Assembly (NCBI RefSeq): GCF_003477995.1
Contig: NZ_QUEM01000046.1
Location: 1 to 16,166, forward strand
Length of the DNA: 16,166 nt
Reading direction: 5' to 3'
Source of the DNA: Bacteroides sp. OF04-15BH
Lineage (GTDB): Bacteria > Bacteroidota > Bacteroidia > Bacteroidales > Bacteroidaceae
Under the pieces are notes generated by a model. It saw only the letters and a list, made by a program, of their open reading frames with translations. It was not told where the DNA came from and made no database searches. Both the position numbers and the translations under genes were made by a program. This document shows, piece by piece, positions 1 through 6,490 of this stretch (the first letter of the stretch is position 1; each line of letters begins with the position of its first letter).

Positions 1-90
1 ATACTAATTTTCAGGCGGTTTTTTAATTCCGCCAACAGGTTGAATAAACAGAGGTACATCCGGAATATTCATGCAGTTTCTTTCCCAGAA

Positions 91-123
91 GGTCGCTTTC
101 GGAGAAACGGAAAGAAAGCGACC
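91..123. repeat. Perfect 10-bp inverted repeat (hairpin)
   Basis: GGTCGCTTTC at 91-100 is the exact reverse complement of GAAAGCGACC at 114-123, with a 13-nt spacer. No T-run follows on either strand, so it is not a classical intrinsic terminator. It may be a structured 3' end for a gene lying left of the window, or a protein-binding palindrome. Confidence 0.6.
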
Positions 124-202
124 GCCCTCAAAAACAATCAAAATAACAGCCTCAACAACAAAAAGGATACCCCGCCGTCAAGAAGTATCCGGATACAGAA
201 AA

Positions 203-230
203 GAGCTGCTCAGAAAACCTGATGCAGCTC
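203..230 (-). terminator. Rho-independent terminator after the small secreted-protein gene
   Basis: GAGCTGC (203-209) pairs with GCAGCTC (224-230), and the stem continues as TCAG (210-213) with CTGA (219-222) across a single bulged T at 223, closing a 5-nt loop. Read on the minus strand, the hairpin is followed by TTTTCT (complement of 197-202). It lies about 90 nt past the stop of the 318-671 gene. Confidence 0.65.
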
Positions 231-317
231 CTTCTTCTAAATACAAAATTACCAATTATTCCAGGACTGCCGTCGATGTCGCATCGGAACAGCCCCACTC
301 ATATAAAAGAACCCATT

Positions 318-671
318 TTACTCTCCGCCCTGCGGCTTCTGAGGCCGCTGACGTGTCTTCTGCTGTTTCCATAGTATCTGTTGTTCCTCGGTCAGCACAG
401 CCTTGATTCCTTCATTCAGTTTCTGGCGCGCTTCCTTCATCTTTTCGTCGCCACGGGCAAGGCCCTCCACTGACTTGAAATACTCCTGATACAAAGCTGT
501 GATCTTCTGTATCTGATCTTCGTTAAGGCTCAGTTCTTTGGTCATTCTTCCTACACTGCGCTCCACCTTCTGTTCGGTGGTCAGCGGTTTGCGTTCTCGT
601 GTCTTGTTTTGTGCTTGCATTGACTGCCAACTCATCATTACCAGAGCGGCCATTAATAATACTTTTTTCAT
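318..671 (-). CDS. Small secreted DUF4890-like protein
   Basis: This 117-residue protein starts with a clear signal peptide (about residues 1-20, ending S-M-Q-A before QNK), so it should act in the periplasm or at the cell surface. The mature part is highly charged and helical. It has an L-S-L-N-E-D-Q-I-Q-K-I segment and later an L-T-E-E-Q-Q segment, which resemble the LTxxQ repeats of Spy/CpxP-type periplasmic proteins. Bacteroides genomes carry many such small proteins under DUF4890; I recognise the type but not a specific function. A basic, glutamine- and proline-rich tail (KTRQRPQKPQ) ends the protein. The gene is separated from phnW by a terminator, so it is probably its own transcription unit. 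I see no good -7 box upstream. An envelope-stress or metal-binding role would be a guess. Confidence 0.75.
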   Translation of the reverse strand: MKKVLLMAALVMMSWQSMQAQNKTRERKPLTTEQKVERSVGRMTKELSLNEDQIQKITALYQEYFKSVEGLARGDEKMKEARQKLNEGIKAVLTEEQQILWKQQKTRQRPQKPQGGE

Positions 672-912
672 ATTTTCAATTTTAAGTATGTAATCCGTTT
701 CACAGTCTTGTTTTGTACTGCATTCAGTCCTAAGACAGACAACTGCCGAAAAGGTTTATTTGAACAGGCGAAAAAAAGAGCAAATTGTGGTATTTTAACA
801 TATACAACTTTCATATCAAAAGTAAAAACAGCAACAGCGGCTCCCCTCAGGCAGCCGCTGTCCGCAATTCCGTTCCGCCGAACGGTGTCATTCAAATAAG
901 AAATTTTCTGTA
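672..912. other. Spacer between the small secreted-protein gene and phnW
   Basis: No gene is supported here; the open frames on both strands lack family features. The stretch contains the phnW operon terminator (835-860). It should also contain the promoter of the 318-671 gene, although no perfect TAnnTTTG box is visible on the minus strand. Confidence 0.5.
819..860 (-). terminator. Terminator of the transporter-phnX-phnW operon
   Basis: CAGCGGCT (835-842) pairs perfectly with AGCCGCTG (853-860) around a 10-nt loop. On the minus strand the stem is followed by a T-rich tail (complement of 819-834, with a TTTTT run and then TTTT). It begins 52 nt past the phnW stop codon. Confidence 0.75.
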
Positions 913-2004
913 TTAAACAGACTGTACCTCACGGATACAGGCAATCAGGCGTTCAAAATCTTCAGGATATACATCTCCGATGTTGCCGATGCGGAAGGTA
1001 TCTGCCTGAGAAATCTTTCCCGGATAGATCACGAAACCGCGTTCTTTCAACTTCAGATAGAAAGCCTTGAAATCGAAAGCGGCATCGGGATAATAGAATG
1101 AGGTGATGACCGGAGACTGGTCGGCATCGGGCAGCAAAGTGCGGTAACCCAGACTGCGCATTCCCTCAACCAGCACCTGATGGTTCTTGCTGTAGCGGGC
1201 AAAACGGGCAGCTACGCCTCCTTCTTCTTCCAGTTCCTTCAGGGCCTGCATGAAGGCACGCACCACATGAGTGGGCGAAGTGAAGCGCCATTTTCCATGT
1301 CCCTTTTCCATAGTTTCCCACTGATCGTACAGGTCGAGCGACAGTGAGCGGGCCACTCCCTTGCACTGCTCCAACAGACTGCGACGGGCCAGGATAAAGC
1401 CGAATCCCGGTACTCCCTGAATACATTTGTTGGCACTGCTGATCATAAAGTCGATGCCCAGGGCGGCCATATCAATAGGAACACCTCCGAAACTGCTCAT
1501 GGCATCCACAATCAGCACTTTGTGGTGTTTCTTCACCACGGCGGCAATCTCTGCCAAAGGATTCAGCACACCGGTAGTTGTTTCGCAATGTACCACGGAA
1601 ACATGAGTCACCTCGGGGTGCTGATTCAGATAGTCATCAACCTGTGCCGGAACCACGGCCTGAGTCTCCTCAAACTTCATCAGATCATAGTTCAGATGGT
1701 AATAGTCGGCAATGGTTCCCATACGCTTTCCATAGGCTCCATTGGCTACAACCAGCAGATGATCCTGCGGACGGACAGCCGTTCCCAGAGTGGCCTCAAC
1801 ACAGAAGCTGCCGCTACCCTGCATCAATACGGCGGTGTACTCTTCCGGCTTGCTGGAAGCGATCTCCACAAGTTTCTTGCGAATCACCTCTACAATACCG
1901 ATATTATAATCTTCGTCCCAGGTGCACCAGTCACTCATCATGGCGCTCTTTACGGTTTCGCTGGTTGTCAAAGGTCCGGGGGTCAGCAACAAATAAGGTC
2001 TCAT
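913..2004 (-). CDS. phnW: 2-aminoethylphosphonate--pyruvate transaminase
   Basis: PhnW (EC 2.6.1.37) transfers the amino group of 2-aminoethylphosphonate to pyruvate, giving phosphonoacetaldehyde and L-alanine in the cytoplasm; it is the first step of the phosphonatase pathway. The 363-residue product has the family's length and is a fold-type I PLP enzyme. The N-terminus LLLTPGPL is typical of PhnW. Asp167 in V-D-A-M-S-S-F-G-G should hold the pyridine nitrogen of PLP, and Lys193 in S-S-A-N-K-C-I-Q-G is the expected Schiff-base lysine. [12 protein letters not shown] is close to the PhnW signature and separates it from serine-glyoxylate or alanine-glyoxylate relatives. The ATG at 2004 is well placed, 31 nt after the phnX stop. 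It is the last gene of its operon, directly downstream of the gene for the next enzyme. Confidence 0.96.
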   Translation of the reverse strand: MRPYLLLTPGPLTTSETVKSAMMSDWCTWDEDYNIGIVEVIRKKLVEIASSKPEEYTAVLMQGSGSFCVEATLGTAVRPQDHLLVVANGAYGKRMGTIADYYHLNYDLMKFEETQAVVPAQVDDYLNQHPEVTHVSVVHCETTTGVLNPLAEIAAVVKKHHKVLIVDAMSSFGGVPIDMAALGIDFMISSANKCIQGVPGFGFILARRSLLEQCKGVARSLSLDLYDQWETMEKGHGKWRFTSPTHVVRAFMQALKELEEEGGVAARFARYSKNHQVLVEGMRSLGYRTLLPDADQSPVITSFYYPDAAFDFKAFYLKLKERGFVIYPGKISQADTFRIGNIGDVYPEDFERLIACIREVQSV

Positions 2005-2035
2005 ATTTTTATCTTTTTATTTATTCTACAAATGA

Positions 2036-2824
2036 TTAGTTCATACGTTTGTTAATGGCTTCGATCAATGCCGGGAGTTCTGTAATGTCATCGACCACAT
2101 AATCGGCACCGGCGGCATACATTCTGTGGCGCACCTCTGCCATTTTCTGTTTGCGGTCTTCTGCGCTCAGCTGCAGGAACTCTTCTTCGGTCAGTCCCAT
2201 CTCGTTACTTCCGATGATGGCACCCACAGTCCATACTCCAGCGTTCACTCCTTCCTTGATGTCCGAAATGGTATCACCGTATTTCAGAACCGACATTCTG
2301 GAAGGAACAGCCAGATCGCACATATTCTTATAGATCATGTAAGGATAAGGACGACCGCCCGGCAGACCATCAGAAGTGACACAGTTTTCTGTTTGGTAAC
2401 CCTTAGCGGCAGCAGCCGGGATAACCACATCCATCATTTCACGCGTATATCCGGTAGTGGAACCGATCTTGATGCCCTGTGCACGCAACTGATCCAAAGT
2501 TTCAATCACATGAGGAATCGGAGTGGTGTATTCTTTCAAGGTAGAAAACAGCAGGCGCTGGAAGTCTTCATAACGGCCCTGCACATCTTCTTCATTGTAC
2601 GAACGATGATACAGATCCTCGAAACACTTTCCAATACGAGGCATATCAAAAAGCGCACGGACATGGTCTATCTTGGTCAGTCCCATCGGACGACGGGCTT
2701 CTTCTGCCGTTACCTCGATACCAATCGCACGGAAGCTCTCCAGAAAAGCGGAAACCGGTGCAAAACATCCATAATCAATAGCCGTACCGGCCCAATCCAT
2801 AATCACACATTCAATTTTTTTCAT
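2036..2824 (-). CDS. phnX: Phosphonoacetaldehyde hydrolase (phosphonatase)
   Basis: PhnX (EC 3.11.1.1) cleaves the C-P bond of phosphonoacetaldehyde, giving acetaldehyde and inorganic phosphate. With the start at ATG 2824 the protein is 262 residues, the usual length; an upstream non-ATG extension overlapping the transporter gene is unlikely. It is a HAD-superfamily enzyme. Asp10 in I-M-D-W-A-G-T is the nucleophile, and the second HAD aspartate is replaced by Ala12, which is characteristic of phosphonatases. Lys51 in R-P-M-G-L-T-K-I-D-H-V is the cap lysine that forms a Schiff base with the aldehyde substrate. Y-G-D-T-I-S-D-I-K-E-G supplies the metal-binding aspartates of motif IV. The gene starts 13 nt after the transporter stop and precedes phnW, so all three are co-transcribed. 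Confidence 0.96.
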   Translation of the reverse strand: MKKIECVIMDWAGTAIDYGCFAPVSAFLESFRAIGIEVTAEEARRPMGLTKIDHVRALFDMPRIGKCFEDLYHRSYNEEDVQGRYEDFQRLLFSTLKEYTTPIPHVIETLDQLRAQGIKIGSTTGYTREMMDVVIPAAAAKGYQTENCVTSDGLPGGRPYPYMIYKNMCDLAVPSRMSVLKYGDTISDIKEGVNAGVWTVGAIIGSNEMGLTEEEFLQLSAEDRKQKMAEVRHRMYAAGADYVVDDITELPALIEAINKRMN

Positions 2825-2837
2825 ACGTCTTATATTT

Positions 2838-4196
2838 CTAAATACATTCAACATTCAATTTTTCAGAAGTAAAAGAACCGGCCGACTCCAGCTCTTCGGA
2901 ATTTGTTTTTTTCTGTCGGTTACGGTAATACTGGATATATCCCCAGGAAGCGGCAAAAGCCACACAGCAGAAAATTCCGATATATACCGTCATTTCGTTA
3001 TAGAAGGTATGCCAGTCAATCTGAGCGGCAAAGAATTCCTTGAAGAACAGCAGAAACAGAGTGCCCACATAACCGATAAAGTCTATCGTAATGATGAAGA
3101 AACCCACATTGCCCTTTATCTTGTAACAGGCGATAAAACGCTCGAAAAAGATGGTCTGAAAACTCAGATAAGCAATGTCCAGACACAGAGTCTGCATGAA
3201 GAGCCACGTTGCCGTGGTGAAGGTACCTTCGGGACAACCGGCTATCAGTACCAGAGCACCCATTCCCAAAGTGGAAAGCAACAGCAGAATGCCCAGCACG
3301 GTACGGTGGCTACGGGTGCGGCCCAGCAGGGCAAACACAGCCAGCATAATCAAAGTGGCAATGGCATCGAGGCGGGCAAACAGCCAGGAAGAGATGGTGC
3401 TCACATCGATGATGCACACAATGAAGTCTTCCTTGATGTCGCGCAACACCGTAAGCAGCAGGTTGGCTCCGAAGAGCAGAAGCAGCAGAGGCATAAACTT
3501 GCGGAACAGGCTCATACGCTCTTTTCCGTTAAGCGTATAACGCGGCGAACGGGCGGCTATATCGGCTGGAGTAGGATCGGGAAAGCGGGTCATGACCCAT
3601 CCCAGGAAACTGAGCAACGGAAAGGCGATGGCTCCGATGCAGGCAGGCATCCAGAACTCACTGACTCCAAGAGTATTCAGGGTATAGAGTCCCACGGATT
3701 TGGCCACTCCCGAACTGAGCGCCATGCTCACTCCCATGATGCTGGCCAGAAAGTCTGTTGTGCGCCGGCCTTCGAGAAAGCTGAAAATCACGCCCCACAT
3801 ACAGCCCAGAGACAGACCGTTGAAGAACAGAGCCCCGACATTATAAGGAGCAGGCAACAAGGCGAAAAGCAGCAGAGAAGCCTCGGACAAGGCTGCCGAA
3901 CCGACGATAAACTTCAAACGGTTCTCGGGTTTCAGTTCGGAAATGAACTTGATGCCCAACATCTTGGCCATGACATAGCCCACCAACTGCACGATGCTGA
4001 CCGCAATCTTATAGTCCATACCAAATACTTCCTGTCCGGCAAACTCGGCTGCGGTAAAGGGCTTGCGCAACGCATAGACCAGAGAGTAAGACAGCAGAGC
4101 GGTTCCTCCGGCCCACAGGATAAACATCCAGTCCGGCATGCTTTCCTTACCAGAGATCTGACGACCGAACTGATATAATTTCTGATTCATTTTCAT
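2838..4196 (-). CDS. DUF5690 family membrane transporter, probable phosphonate importer (module A)
   Basis: This 452-residue protein has about 12 hydrophobic segments and the DUF5690 pattern, an MFS-like family common in Bacteroidetes. By eye, two blocks resemble the glycerol-3-phosphate transporter GlpT and other organophosphate:phosphate antiporters. Y-A-L-R-K-P-F-T-A-A (Arg44) matches GlpT Y-L-V-R-K-N-F-A-L-A (Arg45), and L-L-T-V-L-R-D-I-K-E-D-F (Arg252) matches the region of GlpT Arg269. These two arginines hold the phosphate in GlpT, so a phosphonate or phosphate-ester substrate is plausible. It is first in the operon with phnX and phnW, so AEP uptake is the simplest role. I chose ATG 4196 because the open frame further upstream begins at TTG 4220, inside the promoter box. 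The N-terminal half carries E-L-K-P-E-N-R and L-E-G-R-R-T-T-D-F loops shared with the module B paralogue. Confidence 0.85.
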   Translation of the reverse strand: MKMNQKLYQFGRQISGKESMPDWMFILWAGGTALLSYSLVYALRKPFTAAEFAGQEVFGMDYKIAVSIVQLVGYVMAKMLGIKFISELKPENRLKFIVGSAALSEASLLLFALLPAPYNVGALFFNGLSLGCMWGVIFSFLEGRRTTDFLASIMGVSMALSSGVAKSVGLYTLNTLGVSEFWMPACIGAIAFPLLSFLGWVMTRFPDPTPADIAARSPRYTLNGKERMSLFRKFMPLLLLLFGANLLLTVLRDIKEDFIVCIIDVSTISSWLFARLDAIATLIMLAVFALLGRTRSHRTVLGILLLLSTLGMGALVLIAGCPEGTFTTATWLFMQTLCLDIAYLSFQTIFFERFIACYKIKGNVGFFIITIDFIGYVGTLFLLFFKEFFAAQIDWHTFYNEMTVYIGIFCCVAFAASWGYIQYYRNRQKKTNSEELESAGSFTSEKLNVECI

Positions 4197-4217
4197 TCGT
4201 TTTTTTGATTGACACTG

Positions 4218-4225
4218 CAAAAGTA
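4218..4225 (-). promoter_or_regulatory. -7 box of the transporter-phnX-phnW operon
   Basis: CAAAAGTA on the plus strand reads TACTTTTG on the minus strand, an exact match to the Bacteroides -7 consensus TAnnTTTG. It lies 21 nt upstream of the ATG at 4196, giving a predicted leader of about 15 nt. I do not see a matching -33 TTTG, which suggests dependence on an activator. Confidence 0.65.
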
Positions 4226-4273
4226 GATCCTATCCGAAACAGAAAAAATGAATACATGATGATTAATGAAGCG

Positions 4274-4349
4274 GTAACATTTCAGTAATATTCATGTCTT
4301 CAGAAAATCATCTTTTTGTAACCGGTTCGTAACGGAAATCTATCGTAAC
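4274..4349. promoter_or_regulatory. Candidate operator cluster of module A with phased GTAA repeats
   Basis: Five GTAA(C/T) copies lie on the plus strand with their G at 4274, 4285, 4318, 4329 and 4345, giving steps of 11, 33, 11 and 16 bp. The first three steps are whole helical turns. The copies at 4285 and 4318 belong to the bipartite element GTAATATTCATGT-N17-TTTGTAA (4285-4321), which also occurs in the module B intergenic region with the same spacing. The cluster lies between the two divergent -7 boxes, which suits a shared regulator site. The regulator that binds it is inferred, not shown. Confidence 0.55.
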
Positions 4350-4395
4350 AGGCAGAAAAATAGGGCTCTCTTACCGTTCTTTCCCTAAAAAAGCC

Positions 4396-4403
4396 TATCT
4401 TTA
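4396..4403 (+). promoter_or_regulatory. -7 box of the module A regulator
   Basis: TATCTTTA differs from TAnnTTTG only at the last base and ends 22 nt before the ATG at 4426. The module B regulator has an exact box (TACCTTTG) at the same 22-nt distance, and the two sites share the context AAAAAGYCTAYCTTTR. Confidence 0.6.
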
Positions 4404-4425
4404 TCTCATCAATGAACTGACAGAC

Positions 4426-5316
4426 ATGGACGATTTGAAAATCATATACGAGAGAATCTCTTTCCTCCGCCAGAAAGGAGTCAAGATGAAGGATATGGCC
4501 GAAAAGGCACAGGTGGCATCCAGTGTATTCTCGGCCCTGTACTCCACCGTTCTTCCTACCTATCTGAAACACGTTAAAGAAGGTATGGACAGCCAGGAAG
4601 CTCTGGACGAGGCTCTGGTGTGGGTAAACAATGTTTCGAAAAAGAAACTGCTCAGCACCATGGGAGCCATCAAGGAGGCTCTGCTCTCGATGGAACTGCT
4701 CGACACCGAAGTTACAGAAGGAAAAGACTGCTCTTTTCTCCGTAGCCTGCGCGACAATTCGCAGGATGCCTGCAAGCGCATCCATCATCTGAGCGGCATT
4801 TATATGAGTTACAGCGTGTCGTCCTCATCGCCGGCCTTGAAGATAGAACCTTACCTCATCACCCCTTCATCACAAGGAAACTGGGTGGAGGTGGTCCACA
4901 ACAATGCGTACGGCAGTACCCACCGAGGTATGGCTCTGATGAACGGAAGCTCGCATCTGTATCTGCTCTTCAACGAACAGAACCCGCCTCAGCTGGCTCT
5001 GTTTCATATCTGCCTGAAAATTCCCATGTACGAACGCCCGCCGTTCATGAAGGGAGTTTACACCTGTTTCGACTATAACTATAACCCGATAGCCCGGCGC
5101 ATTCTGTTCGTGAAGCATTCCGACAGTACTTCTTCCGAGGATTTTGCCAAAATAAAAGGAGAACTGAAACGCTTTGAGGAACTCAGCGAACAGGAAAAGA
5201 AATATTATGAATATACCTGCCGGCCGGAAGACATCATCCGTATGTGCAATATTCCGTCGCCGCGCATGACTGACGAGGATCTGGTCATCGAAAAGAAAAT
5301 ACTGGAACTTCAATAA
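4426..5316 (+). CDS. Predicted transcriptional regulator of module A (N-terminal HTH, unknown C-terminal domain)
   Basis: This 296-residue cytoplasmic protein has no membrane segment. Residues about 14-41 read like a Cro/XRE-type helix-turn-helix: R-Q-K-G-V-K-M-K-D-M-A-E-K leads into A-S-S-V-F-S-A-L-Y-S as candidate recognition helix. A V-N-N-V-S-K-K-K-L block follows at 67-75. The larger C-terminal region (about 115-270) has L-K-I-E-P-Y (138-143), L-F-N-E-Q (181-185) and D-Y-N-Y-N-P-I-A-R-R (216-225), which I cannot assign to a known ligand-binding fold. The same blocks occur in the module B paralogue, and each protein is encoded divergently from a DUF5690 transporter operon. The natural reading is a local regulator sensing a phosphonate or its breakdown product. 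DNA binding is inferred; an RNA-binding or other role is possible. Confidence 0.6.
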   Translation: MDDLKIIYERISFLRQKGVKMKDMAEKAQVASSVFSALYSTVLPTYLKHVKEGMDSQEALDEALVWVNNVSKKKLLSTMGAIKEALLSMELLDTEVTEGKDCSFLRSLRDNSQDACKRIHHLSGIYMSYSVSSSSPALKIEPYLITPSSQGNWVEVVHNNAYGSTHRGMALMNGSSHLYLLFNEQNPPQLALFHICLKIPMYERPPFMKGVYTCFDYNYNPIARRILFVKHSDSTSSEDFAKIKGELKRFEELSEQEKKYYEYTCRPEDIIRMCNIPSPRMTDEDLVIEKKILELQ

Positions 5317-5318
5317 CA

Positions 5319-5366
5319 GCAATCCCCGGAATTCTGCAAAGATTCATACAGAATTCCGGGGATTGC
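5319..5366. terminator. Perfect 18-bp hairpin between convergent genes
   Basis: GCAATCCCCGGAATTCTG (5319-5336) is the exact reverse complement of 5349-5366, with a 12-nt loop. It starts 2 nt after the regulator stop and ends 11 nt before the porin stop, filling nearly the whole gap. It most likely ends transcription from both sides, although neither strand has a strong T-run. Confidence 0.8.
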
Positions 5367-5377
5367 CGTAATGCCGC

Positions 5378-6490
5378 TCAGAAGATATATTGCACACGGG
5401 CCTGAGGAACAAAATAATTGTTCTTATAGGCCGGGTTGCAATGCTCTCCTACCCAGACATAACTTCCGCTTATCTTGAAACCGATATAGGCATTCAGATA
5501 AAAATTCAGACCAACAGACAGGTCTTTTTCTTCTCCTCCCAAGATGCCGGCACCGGTATCGTTCATATTGGTATAATTGAATCGTGCGGTCAGTTCCAAA
5601 GCGCGGTCACTCGCCGGTCTGCCCGGAACCGCAGAAGCTGCATCATAGCTGAATCCTCTGCCCAGCAGCAGATACGAAGCCTGCGCATAGCCTCCATGAG
5701 GCTGATAATTCCGATCACCGGACAGACAGTAACGGTTCAGATAATATTCTCCCTGAAGCAGATAGCGCGGACCGGTGACGAGAGCCTCCAACACTCCCTT
5801 AAACTCTTTCCGGGGAGCTCCGATACCGGCTGCAAGCAAGGGCTCGGAAAACATGGAAGTCACTCCTGCCGCCGAAAGTTCCTTATTATAGTCTTTCTGA
5901 TTTACAGGTGTCGTACGGAAAGAAAAGGCTCCTCCGAAATGCAGCAGATGGTCGTTTGCCCGTTGCCGGCGCCACACCGCACGCGACGTGGAAACCAAAG
6001 AGTTTCGCTGGTTCTCTCCAATCTTGTTGATGTCATTATAGGTATAGATACCGCTGGCCAGATAAAAGGCCGGTTTCTGAAAATGCCAGGTGACTCCCAA
6101 CTTACGGCTGTCGGTAAAAGCCAGTACCGAGGTGGCCGACTGGTGAAAACGGAGATCGGCCGTACTGATCAGCATATCCATGGAGAACGGGTCATAGGCA
6201 TTACCGAGCGCCAGCGTATGGCTTCCCCATGTGGCTTGCAGCAAAAGGTCCTTGATAGCGACCTTTCCGCCTCCCAGACCAATATCGGCTTTCATTTCCA
6301 TATTCTTATATCCGGCTTTAAAGCCCACCCGGAAATCTTCCAACCGGTAATAACCCTGTGCCTTCTGATCCTGAAAGGAAGCTACCGAAGCATCCAGAAG
6401 CGCCCGCGAACGGAACTTCAACTTGAGGGCATCCTGTGCCTGCAAGGTCAGTGTGGCACAACATGCCAGCAGCAAAAGTCCCTTTCTCAT
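5378..6490 (-). CDS. Outer-membrane porin, phosphate-selective porin O/P type
   Basis: This 370-residue protein starts with a signal peptide (cleavage probably after residue 18, T-L-Q-A) and ends V-Q-Y-I-F, an aromatic C-terminus typical of outer-membrane barrels. Alternating hydrophobic strands run through the sequence. The block G-N-A-Y-D-P-F-S-M-D-M-L (96-107), followed by S-T-A-D-L-R-F and later S-R-K-L-G-V, matches the signature of the Porin_O_P (OprP/OprO) family, whose founding members pass phosphate or polyphosphate. A Cys at position 10 is inside the signal sequence and is not a convincing lipobox. Its ATG overlaps the etfA stop by 4 nt (6487-6490), so translation is coupled and it belongs to module B. 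The likely role is outer-membrane entry of the anionic substrate used by the module. The substrate itself is inferred. Confidence 0.75.
   Translation of the reverse strand: MRKGLLLLACCATLTLQAQDALKLKFRSRALLDASVASFQDQKAQGYYRLEDFRVGFKAGYKNMEMKADIGLGGGKVAIKDLLLQATWGSHTLALGNAYDPFSMDMLISTADLRFHQSATSVLAFTDSRKLGVTWHFQKPAFYLASGIYTYNDINKIGENQRNSLVSTSRAVWRRQRANDHLLHFGGAFSFRTTPVNQKDYNKELSAAGVTSMFSEPLLAAGIGAPRKEFKGVLEALVTGPRYLLQGEYYLNRYCLSGDRNYQPHGGYAQASYLLLGRGFSYDAASAVPGRPASDRALELTARFNYTNMNDTGAGILGGEEKDLSVGLNFYLNAYIGFKISGSYVWVGEHCNPAYKNNYFVPQARVQYIF

Larger units (their letters stand above)
1..317. other. Left-edge non-coding stretch
   Basis: I see no convincing gene here. Two short open frames on the plus strand have no recognisable motif and a lysine- and asparagine-rich composition that looks like chance translation. 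The stretch holds a perfect 10-bp inverted repeat (91-123) and a terminator hairpin (203-230) facing the minus-strand gene at 318-671. A weak GGCGG/CCGCC inverted repeat lies at 14-33. Confidence 0.6.

Noticed and set aside
40..406. Two overlapping plus-strand open frames at the left edge as possible small genes
   Set aside because: They lack motifs, signal sequences and promoter boxes, overlap the terminator and the 318-671 gene on the other strand, and have a composition typical of chance translation.
3009..4178. 389-codon plus-strand open frame opposite the module A transporter
   Set aside because: It is a shadow of the transporter gene: the product is rich in Gln, His, Gly and Arg with no hydrophobic core, and similar long antisense frames occur opposite other genes here, such as 9699-11036 opposite the module B transporter.
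6461..6466. Cys10 of the porin as a lipoprotein attachment site
   Set aside because: The residue lies too early in the hydrophobic stretch, the -3/-2 positions are both Leu, and the protein has a standard signal peptidase I site and a barrel C-terminus.
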